A stretch of 64,000 nt of DNA, taken from contig CANRIL010000006.1 in the NCBI GenBank assembly GCA_947630625.1, forward strand, positions 1-64,000, given 5' to 3'. Below, piece by piece: positions 36,326 to 43,340 of this stretch. The translations under genes and the position numbers were made by a program. Position 1 is the stretch's first letter. Every line of letters starts with the position of its first letter. The notes beneath the pieces were generated by a model that was not told where the DNA came from, did no database searches, and was given only the letters and a program-made list of their open reading frames with translations. The DNA is from an uncultured Clostridia bacterium. GTDB lineage: Bacteria > Bacillota > Clostridia > Oscillospirales > CAG-272.

Positions 36326-36970
36326 ATGGAGCTTAAAGGCAAACGCATAACATTTTTAGGCGACAGCATAACAGAGGGCTGGGGAACGAGCTGCGCCGAG
36401 GCGCGGTACGACAATCTGCTCGCGAGGGACGCGGAGCTTGGGAGCACGTTCACAAACGGCGTCGGCGGCACGCGGATCGCGTATCAGCGCAATTCGTCCG
36501 CAGACCCGAAATGGGACCTCTACTTCTGCGGCAGGGCGTCGCAGCTCGATCTGTCGGGAGACGTGATCGTCGTCTTCGGCGGAACGAACGATTACGGCCA
36601 CGGCAACGCGCCGTTCGGCACGGATAGCGACAGGCAGCCGGACACATTCTGCGGGGCGGTCAACTTTTTGATGCATTACCTTAAGGGAAGATATCCGAAA
36701 TCGCGCGTCGTCTTTGTGACGCCGATGAAGAGATGGGGCGGAAACGTCCCCTCGAACGCGACGGGACACAACCTCGCCGAATACGCGGACGTGATAGTCC
36801 GCGCCGGGCAGCGAAACGGCGTTCCGGTGCTCGACCTCTATAACGAGCTGCCGATCGACCCCGACATCGAGGAGGACAGGCACGAATATACGATAGACGG
36901 GCTGCACCCGAACGACCGGGGACACGCGATGATCGCGGAGGAGTTGCGCCGTTTTCTGGAGGCGCTTTGA
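36326..36970 (+). CDS. SGNH/GDSL-family hydrolase
   Basis: 214 residues. Block I FLGDSITEGWG holds the Ser nucleophile, block II Gly lies in NGVGGTR, block III is GGTNDYG, and block V is DGLHPNDRGH with the Asp and His. No signal peptide, so cytoplasmic. Members are often carbohydrate esterases. It follows the GH3 gene by 15 nt with a good AAGGAAAGGG site, so it may deacetylate the oligosaccharides that the GH3 enzyme cleaves. The 3' end overlaps the tag start. Ester substrate not determinable from sequence. Confidence 0.9.
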   Translation: MELKGKRITFLGDSITEGWGTSCAEARYDNLLARDAELGSTFTNGVGGTRIAYQRNSSADPKWDLYFCGRASQLDLSGDVIVVFGGTNDYGHGNAPFGTDSDRQPDTFCGAVNFLMHYLKGRYPKSRVVFVTPMKRWGGNVPSNATGHNLAEYADVIVRAGQRNGVPVLDLYNELPIDPDIEEDRHEYTIDGLHPNDRGHAMIAEELRRFLEAL

Positions 36971-37587
36971 CGGAGAGGTGCGGCGGCTGGCCGCATTGGG
37001 AGCTTATGACGGATTATCACGATCATGAATGGGGAACGCCCGTGCATGACGACAAGATCCAGTTTGAGCACCTGATGATGGAGGCGCTGCAATGCGGACT
37101 TTCGTGGACGCTGATGATGAAAAAGCGCGACATCCTCCGCGCCGCGTTTGACGGATTCGATTATGAGCGCGTCGCGAACTTCGGCGAAGCTGACGTTCGG
37201 CGCATCATGAACATCGACGGGATGATAAAGTGCAGGCGCAAAATCGAGGCGGTCGTTGAAAACGCTGGGAGGTTTATCGAGGTCAGGGAGGAATTCGGCA
37301 GCTTCAGTGATTACATATGGGGCTGGACGGGCGGCGCGACGCTGCTTTACGAGGGACACGAAAAGGGAAACGTACCGGCGAAGACAGCGCTCTCGGAAGA
37401 GATCGCGCGCGACCTTAAGCGGCGTGGATTTTCGTATCTCGGCGCGGTCACGGTATATTCGCACCTTCAGGCGTGCGGCGTCATAAACGACCACGAGGAG
37501 CGCTGCTTCAGGTATGCGGAGATCAACGGCTCCGGCAGGACAATGAAGGTGACGGAGGATTTCAAAGGCATTTTGCCGAAAAAATAA
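36967..37587 (+). CDS. tag: DNA-3-methyladenine glycosylase I
   Basis: 206 residues. Starts at TTG (36967), overlapping the SGNH stop by 4 nt, with GGAGG 4 nt upstream. Tag signatures: RCGGW near the N-terminus, DYHDHEWGTPVHDD, FEHLMMEALQCGLSW, and C-terminal HLQACGVINDHEERCF. The expected zinc ligands (Cys5, His18 or 20, and the His and Cys of HEERC) are present. It removes 3-methyladenine from alkylated DNA. It is the last gene of a glycosidase operon, an unusual place for a repair enzyme. A terminator follows at 37602. Confidence 0.93.
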   Translation: MTERCGGWPHWELMTDYHDHEWGTPVHDDKIQFEHLMMEALQCGLSWTLMMKKRDILRAAFDGFDYERVANFGEADVRRIMNIDGMIKCRRKIEAVVENAGRFIEVREEFGSFSDYIWGWTGGATLLYEGHEKGNVPAKTALSEEIARDLKRRGFSYLGAVTVYSHLQACGVINDHEERCFRYAEINGSGRTMKVTEDFKGILPKK

Positions 37588-37601
37588 TATTTGAAATATA
37601 A

Positions 37602-37634
37602 ACAGCCGGACAAAGCGCGTCTTTGTCCGGCTGT
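37602..37634 (+). terminator. Terminator after tag
   Basis: ACAGCCGGACAAAG and CTTTGTCCGGCTGT arms (14 bp) with a 5-nt loop; only a CCCC tail follows, so a U-tract is lacking on +. Confidence 0.55.
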
Positions 37635-37652
37635 CCCCGTAATAAGGAAAAT

Positions 37653-37680
37653 GCCCCTGCGCGGAAAACCGCGCAGGGGC
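37653..37680 (-). terminator. Terminator of Cys/acid-rich protein gene
   Basis: GCCCCTGCGCGG and CCGCGCAGGGGC arms around AAAA. On the - strand the stem is followed by ATTTTCC. It lies 17 nt beyond the stop of the gene at 37698. Confidence 0.75.
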
Positions 37681-37697
37681 TTGCCCATTATGCAAAA

Positions 37698-38018
37698 TTA
37701 TTCAGCGTCGCCCTCGTCGGAAGCTTCGGTTTCGTCAGAAGCCTCTGTCTCTTCCTCGCAGCAGCACTCATCTTCCTCGTCGCAGCAGCATTCGTCGTCT
37801 TCGCAGCAGCACTCGTCCTCGTCATCCTCGCCGCAGCAGCACTCGTCGTCATCGTCATCATCGAGATCGTCAATGTCTTCAAGCTCCACCGTTACCTTGA
37901 GATATTTCTTGAAGACGCGTTCAAGTATAGCCTCAGCGGCAACAAAAGCTCCAATCACGGCGGCGATAATGATAAGCGCGCGCCAAAATCCTTTACACGG
38001 GCAGTTTTTCTTTTCCAT
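37698..38018 (-). CDS. Small membrane protein with acidic CCC-cluster tail
   Basis: 106 residues. N-terminal CPC (Cys6, Cys8), one transmembrane helix at about 12-32, a short basic/amphipathic stretch, then an acidic tail from about 47. The tail has four Cys triplets (60-62, 70-72, 77-79, 85-87) spaced by Asp/Glu runs, ending with two TEASDE-like units. Fourteen Cys in 106 residues next to so many carboxylates suggests metal binding or redox buffering, but no family is recognised. By the positive-inside rule the tail is probably cytoplasmic. Strong AAAGGAGG site and a consensus promoter imply real, probably high expression. Confidence 0.8.
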   Translation of the reverse strand: MEKKNCPCKGFWRALIIIAAVIGAFVAAEAILERVFKKYLKVTVELEDIDDLDDDDDDECCCGEDDEDECCCEDDECCCDEEDECCCEEETEASDETEASDEGDAE

Positions 38019-38077
38019 CTAAAAAACTACCTCCTTTCTTTTTCACTGATTAGGCGGTGCAAAATCCCACCTATATG

Positions 38078-38107
38078 ATTATATCATGCGCCGTCGGTAC
38101 AAGTCAA
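38078..38107 (-). promoter_or_regulatory. Promoter of Cys/acid-rich protein
   Basis: On the - strand TTGACT (38102-38107), 18-nt spacer, TATAAT (38078-38083). Confidence 0.75.
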
Positions 38108-38289
38108 GCAGTAAGGCGAAATAATATTAAGAAAATATTGCAAAATTCCGTCTGTTTGCGCTTTACGGTTTCCGCGATGCGGTGCATGTTATATTTAAAG
38201 GCGCAATAGGAATCATATGTTAATGTTGCACAATAAGCCCGTCCAAAATTTATACAATACGTAGAAAATATATTAATTGGCATTATCTC

Positions 38290-38318
38290 TCGACAAAAAG
38301 CTAATATAGGTTTATAAT
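38290..38318 (+). promoter_or_regulatory. Promoter of secreted protein at 38380
   Basis: TCGACA (38290-38295), 17-nt spacer, TATAAT (38313-38318), about 60 nt before the ATG. Confidence 0.65.
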
Positions 38319-38379
38319 ATTATACAGTGGATGTAAAAGGCAGAGCGGCAAAAAAATATTGAATGAAAGGAGGTTTACC

Positions 38380-38952
38380 ATGAAAAGAATCATAAGTCTT
38401 TTGCTTATCGTCGCAATGACATTTGTGTTGATTATCAGCGTTTCCGCAAGTGAATCGTCTACAAATGATTACTGGAAGACATTCGATTGCTACGATTACG
38501 GCTGGAAAGGTGATATTGACCCCGCACACAGCGGTAAACCAGCAGAGCTCTATACTCGCATGGGCATTTTGAGCGATATGTCAATGGTTCGTGCTCAGTC
38601 ATCAATTATCTGGAGAAATGATCCGGAAGCTGCCGGGAAAAATGTAGCAATTCTTGCCCGTTTCAGTGAATCTTATCAGCGCAAGGAACATTGGACTTTA
38701 GGGACTTACGCGAGAGAGACGGAAGTTTTCTTCGAGTTTCCGGCTTGTCCGGCAAACTACTCTAATACTTTGATTTTCAATAAGGATTATTTCATTGAAA
38801 TCCCGAATGACCCGCTCGGATTTTATTACTGGAGTGGCTTCGGGTTCGAGGTAAAATTCTATTATGATGTTAGGGTTGGCACCGATCTTTCTAAAGTTGA
38901 TTATGATGAATCATCTATATTAGGCGTGCCTGCATCGGAATTCCCAAACTGA
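38380..38952 (+). CDS. Secreted hypothetical protein
   Basis: Start set at 38380 (MKRIISLLL), preceded by GAAAGGAGG; the track start adds seven residues with no ribosome site. 190 residues. A Sec signal peptide ends around VSASES, with no lipobox, so the protein is released or wall-associated. The mature part is rich in Tyr, Trp and Phe and probably beta-sheet (ETEVFFEFPACPANYS, YYWSGFGFEVKFYYDV). I recognise no family. Codon use is AT-richer than in the flanking core. A weak hairpin ending in CTTTT lies near 38983-39004. Confidence 0.75.
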   Translation: MKRIISLLLIVAMTFVLIISVSASESSTNDYWKTFDCYDYGWKGDIDPAHSGKPAELYTRMGILSDMSMVRAQSSIIWRNDPEAAGKNVAILARFSESYQRKEHWTLGTYARETEVFFEFPACPANYSNTLIFNKDYFIEIPNDPLGFYYWSGFGFEVKFYYDVRVGTDLSKVDYDESSILGVPASEFPN

Positions 38953-39058
38953 CGAAATTTCACCAGAGATTTAATCCGGATTAGCAGACATGCCGCTCTG
39001 CTTTTACATATTTTTTAATGCGATAAATAAACAAATTTGAATACGAGAGGTAAATAAC

Positions 39059-40468
39059 ATGAGGCGGGTATTATGTATTATGCTTGCGGCAGTGATGCTC
39101 ATATGTATGCCGTCGTGCCAAAAGCCGGATGAGACGGTGGGGAACGATTCCGGCGAACATGATGCCGTGTCCGGGGCTGTCGGCGAAAACGACCCACCCA
39201 AAACGCCCGAAAATTATGCCGAAAAATATAGCGCTCTTTATAGTGACGACACTGTTTACAATACGAACATGTATACGGGGTACAGCCTATATTTTACAGT
39301 TTCGGTGAAAAGAAGCGATCCCAGTGTGAAGACTTTAGCCGAAGTTCTTCTTGACAGCCCCGGGGAAGCGCTTTATGCACACGAAGACCCGACATGCAGA
39401 CATTCGGACGGAACATGCCCGATGGCAATGGAAAACTGCCGGGGAACGAGTCAGAAGACGCTCATAGTGAATCCGAAAACAAGAAAGCTTCCGATCGTCT
39501 ATTATTTTAATGTTATAATGGTAACTGCTGAGGAGACTGTGGAGGGTTTTTACGGTGATAACGGCAATCTTGAGATAGGAGATACCGTAAAGTTTACGGA
39601 GGTAAGGGAATACGATGTTGAAACCGGGGATGTGAGAGTGGTGGCAACGATCCCGTATTCTCGTGTTTTAGACGCCTGGTGTTATCGCGGAAAGCTGTAT
39701 TTACAATCAGAGCGCACGGGCGGGAGATACAGATTCGGGGCCGTCGACCTTGCGACGGGAGAATTTAAAGACACGGAGATACCGGAGTCTGTATATATGA
39801 TAGGCATAACGAACGGCAGAATATGGTATATCTCGGTTTACAACATTATAGGAAGCTGCTCGCCGCAGCTGACCGATTATCGCGATGAATATAATATCGG
39901 GGCCTCCGAATGCAGGAAGGGATATCTTGGCAACACATTATGCGGGCGCGCCGGAGACGGAGTCATATATTATGAGCGTGACTGCCGCCATCGGGATGAG
40001 CTTGCGGACGATCCGAATACAGATTGGTACATGGTTTCGGATCTATACATGCTCAAGGCAGACGATATAGAAGCCGGGGCTGTGTCTGTCGCTAAGGACG
40101 TGCTCGCGTTTGATATATGCGAGGGAGATTTATATTATACTCAGTTTGATTATAAGGAATTCGGCATGACGACGCTTGACGGCGGAAAGCATGAATTTAT
40201 GATGCGGTCATACGACGGAGGTTCGCTTTACAAATACGATCACAATACGGGCGAAAATGTCACATGCTACAAAGATATAGGCGTAGGGGTTGAGTGGTAT
40301 CCGTTGGACCTTGAAGTGGTTGACGGGAAAGCAATATTCTACGGTCTGCGTTATCGCGATTTTGAGGGCTGCGAGTCTTATGATGGCCGTGACAACATCT
40401 GTGTTGCGGATATTGAAACGGGCAAGTGGTTCCCCGCCTACTCGTCGATTTACATGATAGATGAATGA
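39059..40468 (+). CDS. Lipoprotein, probable beta-propeller
   Basis: 469 residues. Signal peptide with lipobox-like MPSC (Cys about 20), then a Gly/Asp/Ser linker. The rest shows repeated short units of the type YVDxATG or YDVETGDVRVVATIPY, FGAVDLATGEFKD, LYKYDHNTGENVT and ICVADIETGKWF. Each is a strand pair with an Asp-x-x-Thr-Gly turn, as in beta-propeller blades. An early CRHSDGTCPMAMENC segment may be a small Cys cluster. It is probably an outer-surface sensor or binding protein; no ligand is known. It precedes a doubled ABC-2 permease by 51 nt and may work with it. Confidence 0.75.
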   Translation: MRRVLCIMLAAVMLICMPSCQKPDETVGNDSGEHDAVSGAVGENDPPKTPENYAEKYSALYSDDTVYNTNMYTGYSLYFTVSVKRSDPSVKTLAEVLLDSPGEALYAHEDPTCRHSDGTCPMAMENCRGTSQKTLIVNPKTRKLPIVYYFNVIMVTAEETVEGFYGDNGNLEIGDTVKFTEVREYDVETGDVRVVATIPYSRVLDAWCYRGKLYLQSERTGGRYRFGAVDLATGEFKDTEIPESVYMIGITNGRIWYISVYNIIGSCSPQLTDYRDEYNIGASECRKGYLGNTLCGRAGDGVIYYERDCRHRDELADDPNTDWYMVSDLYMLKADDIEAGAVSVAKDVLAFDICEGDLYYTQFDYKEFGMTTLDGGKHEFMMRSYDGGSLYKYDHNTGENVTCYKDIGVGVEWYPLDLEVVDGKAIFYGLRYRDFEGCESYDGRDNICVADIETGKWFPAYSSIYMIDE

Positions 40469-40519
40469 TGTATACGGTTGACGGCGCTTGATCGAGGGAA
40501 TTTTTCTGGGGAGGGTGAG

Positions 40520-43048
40520 ATGAAATTAGTTCAATATGAGCTTCGGAAGCTCCGCGGTATCAGGTATCTTTGGGTCATGCTCGTCGTTTTCGCGGTATTT
40601 TGCGCGGGTACGTTTTATTTTCAGTACAGGACGTTTGCCGCGGTGGGAAAGAACAGCGCGGAATTTGACAGCGCCGTCAAGACGCTCGCTAAAGAATATA
40701 TGAACGACACCTCCCGGCTCGATCGCGTCCGCACCGAATATGAGATAAATTCGCGGATGATCGGGGACGCGAAAGATGAGCTGAACGCAAAATATGAGGC
40801 GCAATACGGAGTTGATTATATTTTCGACGACAGCCTGATGAAGCTTTACAGCTCCGAATGCGATCGGATAGAACGCGAATTTGAATATAAAAACACGCTC
40901 GGTTTCTATGAAAACGACGGCGAGGAGATACCGGACATTGAGCTCTACCGCGGCGTGATCGCGTACCTCTCCGATCAAACCGAATTCCGGAATCACATAG
41001 AGCAGGTCGTCCGCACGTCCGACCTGAATCTTCACCGCATCGAGATTCGCGGCGGCATCGGAACGCCGCTGCACGAGTATCAGCTCCATTTCAACACGAT
41101 TTACAAGCGCGTCGCCGACAACGTCTATTTCGAGGGACCTAAAGCGGGAGCGGGATGGAATTTTTACTATGAATTCGATTCGACCCCCGTGTTCATTTTC
41201 CTGTTTCTTGTCCTCGCGTCCGGCGCCGTATTTTTGAATGAGCGCGCGTGCGGCACGCTCAGCATCATACGCATCACACGCAAGGGAAGGCTCAAAACGG
41301 CGCTCGCGAAGCTGGCGGCGCTCATCATTCTCGATATATTTGCCGTCATCGTATTCACGCTCGCGGTGACGCTGACGTGTGCCGCGATGTTTGACATGTC
41401 GGGCGGCAACATGCCGATACAGTCACTGCTAGACATGTGGAACTGCCCGTATCTCGTCTCGATTTGGGGATTCTGGCTGATGCAGCTGCTGATGCGGTGT
41501 TTCTGTGCCGTCGTATTCTCATGTATTTCCGCCGCTGCCGCCGCGATATCGCTTTCCCCGCCGATAACATACGCGGTCGGCGCGCTCGTTTTGACGGGAA
41601 ACATGATCGTCAATTATATAATCACGTTCAACGACGCGATAAGGATCAACCTTATCGGCATGGCGTCGATGGACGCGATCGCGGATTACAGCGAAATTCT
41701 TGTATTCGGTCACTACCATTCGACGCTTCTGACCGGTATCGTATTTTTCGCCGCCGTCGCCGTGCTCACGGCGGCAGCCGCCGTATTTTTCGGCATGAGG
41801 CGGAGCGCGGTTCCGTCAACGGCGCGCCTTCGCGGCTTTGTGTTGTCGGTAAAGCGCCGCGTCGGCGGCGCGATATCGCGCGGGAGCGGGAAAAAGGCGG
41901 ACGGAGATGCTGTGCGCGATAAGTCCCGAACGAAGGGAAAAGGGAGTGTGACATCGCTTTACGCATGGGAGATTAGAAAATTGGCGACTCCCGGAGCCGC
42001 CGCGGTCGTGGCGGTGCTGTTTGCCGCGTCCGCGTACACGTCGTATGTGTTTTATACTGAAAAACCCGCGTTCACGCTGTCGGATTTCGAAGAATATCTC
42101 GGCGACGAGTGGCTTGGCGAGTTGACCGACGAGATGGCGGCAAAGATAAACGCTGAATATGATGAATTTGAGTACATTACGTCGACCGACACGTGGAACG
42201 AGAAGGCGGGGGAATATCTCTCCGGTCAGATAACGGAGGCGGAATTCGAGGAATACAGAAACAAATACTACGATATCATTGAATCGGGCGAGTCGACGGA
42301 GAGGCTGTTTGAGAGGTATAAATATCTTGACGAGCAGAAAAAGCTGACGGGCGTCAACGTCTGGGTCGTGCCGACGATCGGGCTTTCGCGGCTGTTCGCG
42401 AGGAACATAAACGTCTGGAGATTCGCCGCCGTGATCTTCATCTTCGCGCGTATGTATACGTGCGACTACGCGGGCAAAAGCTCGGAGGGCAACTTCGCCG
42501 CGCTGCTCCGCTCGACGAAGCGCGGCAGGCGCGATTCTTACCGCGCGAAGGTGTTGTCGATGCTGACGTTGTCCGTTATCCTGTCGCTGCTCTTTGAGCT
42601 GTCCGACCTTGCCGTCGGTATAGCGGTGACAGACCACATCGGGGAAATGCTCGCGGCGCCCGTGCTGTCAGTCCCGTCGTACGTCATGTTCACGGACGGG
42701 ATAACGGTCGGCGGATTTATCGCCGTGTCCGTGCTGCTGCGGACGCTGGCGACGGTCATTCTCGCCGCGCTGACGTGCGCGTCGTCGTTTTTGATGAAAA
42801 AACTGCCGCCCGCGCTGATCCTCACGTCCGTTTTCACGCTTGTGCCGTATGCGCTCGTTTATATGGGCGTCGGGGCGGTGCGCGCGGTCGATTTTACGCC
42901 GATGATAGCGGGAGGTCTGCTGCTTCTGCGTTCAGCCGAGCAGAACGTTTTCGGGCAGGTATACGCGTTCGCACTGCTGCTCGCCGCCGGATATATGGCG
43001 GTCGCCGCCGCGTCGTCGCTGTATGTCCGCTGGCGCACGGGGAAATAA
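40520..43048 (+). CDS. Doubled ABC-2 type permease-like membrane protein
   Basis: Start set at 40520 (MKLVQYELRK), GGGGAGGG upstream; the track start is a TTG without support. 842 residues in two similar halves. Each opens with a YELRKL or YAWEIRKL motif and a transmembrane helix, then has a large extracytoplasmic domain of about 150-190 residues, then about five helices. This is the layout of ABC-2/DUF-type permease subunits of peptide or lantibiotic exporters, fused in tandem. No ATPase gene is adjacent, so the partner must be elsewhere or absent. Its substrate is unknown. A 27-nt degenerate repeat follows the stop. Confidence 0.8.
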   Translation: MKLVQYELRKLRGIRYLWVMLVVFAVFCAGTFYFQYRTFAAVGKNSAEFDSAVKTLAKEYMNDTSRLDRVRTEYEINSRMIGDAKDELNAKYEAQYGVDYIFDDSLMKLYSSECDRIEREFEYKNTLGFYENDGEEIPDIELYRGVIAYLSDQTEFRNHIEQVVRTSDLNLHRIEIRGGIGTPLHEYQLHFNTIYKRVADNVYFEGPKAGAGWNFYYEFDSTPVFIFLFLVLASGAVFLNERACGTLSIIRITRKGRLKTALAKLAALIILDIFAVIVFTLAVTLTCAAMFDMSGGNMPIQSLLDMWNCPYLVSIWGFWLMQLLMRCFCAVVFSCISAAAAAISLSPPITYAVGALVLTGNMIVNYIITFNDAIRINLIGMASMDAIADYSEILVFGHYHSTLLTGIVFFAAVAVLTAAAAVFFGMRRSAVPSTARLRGFVLSVKRRVGGAISRGSGKKADGDAVRDKSRTKGKGSVTSLYAWEIRKLATPGAAAVVAVLFAASAYTSYVFYTEKPAFTLSDFEEYLGDEWLGELTDEMAAKINAEYDEFEYITSTDTWNEKAGEYLSGQITEAEFEEYRNKYYDIIESGESTERLFERYKYLDEQKKLTGVNVWVVPTIGLSRLFARNINVWRFAAVIFIFARMYTCDYAGKSSEGNFAALLRSTKRGRRDSYRAKVLSMLTLSVILSLLFELSDLAVGIAVTDHIGEMLAAPVLSVPSYVMFTDGITVGGFIAVSVLLRTLATVILAALTCASSFLMKKLPPALILTSVFTLVPYALVYMGVGAVRAVDFTPMIAGGLLLLRSAEQNVFGQVYAFALLLAAGYMAVAAASSLYVRWRTGK

Positions 43049-43080
43049 AAAAATTATATCCGAGGCGGTGAAGCCGCTGA

Positions 43081-43175
43081 GGATATCGCAGAAAGGGAAT
43101 CTGCTGCGGATATCGCAGGAGGGAAACCGCTGGGAATATTGCAGAAGGTGAACCCTCTTGCAGATATCGCAGGAG
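43081..43175 (+). repeat. Degenerate tandem repeat, four units of about 27 nt
   Basis: Units begin at about 43081, 43108, 43134 and 43162 and share (G/A)GATATCGCAG followed by (A/G)AGGGAA-like and CCGCTG-like sequence. The stretch lies between the permease stop and the pheT terminator. Reading frames through it are open for about 70 codons but have no start or ribosome site. Units diverge by two or more bases, so it is an old duplication. Confidence 0.65.
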
Positions 43176-43298
43176 AACTGCCTGTTTCGCGGCAGGGAAA
43201 AGCCGCCGCGGCTGTGCTTTTGCGGCGGAGCCTTTCATTAAAGGCTTACGATAAATTTCCCGTCTATATGATAAAAGCCCCACCAATATAACCAATAT

Positions 43299-43331
43299 AA
43301 TAAAGGCTCCGCCGGAAGCGGAGCCTTTATT
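43299..43331 (-). terminator. pheST operon terminator
   Basis: AATAAAGGCTCCGC and GCGGAGCCTTTATT arms (14 bp) with a 5-nt loop, 10 nt beyond the pheT stop. A partial second copy (GGCGGAGCCTTTCATTAAAGG, read near 43223) lies just to the left. Confidence 0.85.
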
Positions 43332-43340
43332 GCGTAGAGC

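Larger units (their letters stand above)
38019..38379. other. AT-rich divergent intergenic region
   Basis: About 360 bp between the Cys-rich protein gene (-) and the secreted protein gene (+). It holds a promoter for each (separate entries) and AT-rich DNA with no ORF worth calling. Base composition changes here from GC-rich to AT-rich, marking the left edge of a compositionally distinct segment that runs to about 40.5 kb. Confidence 0.6.
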
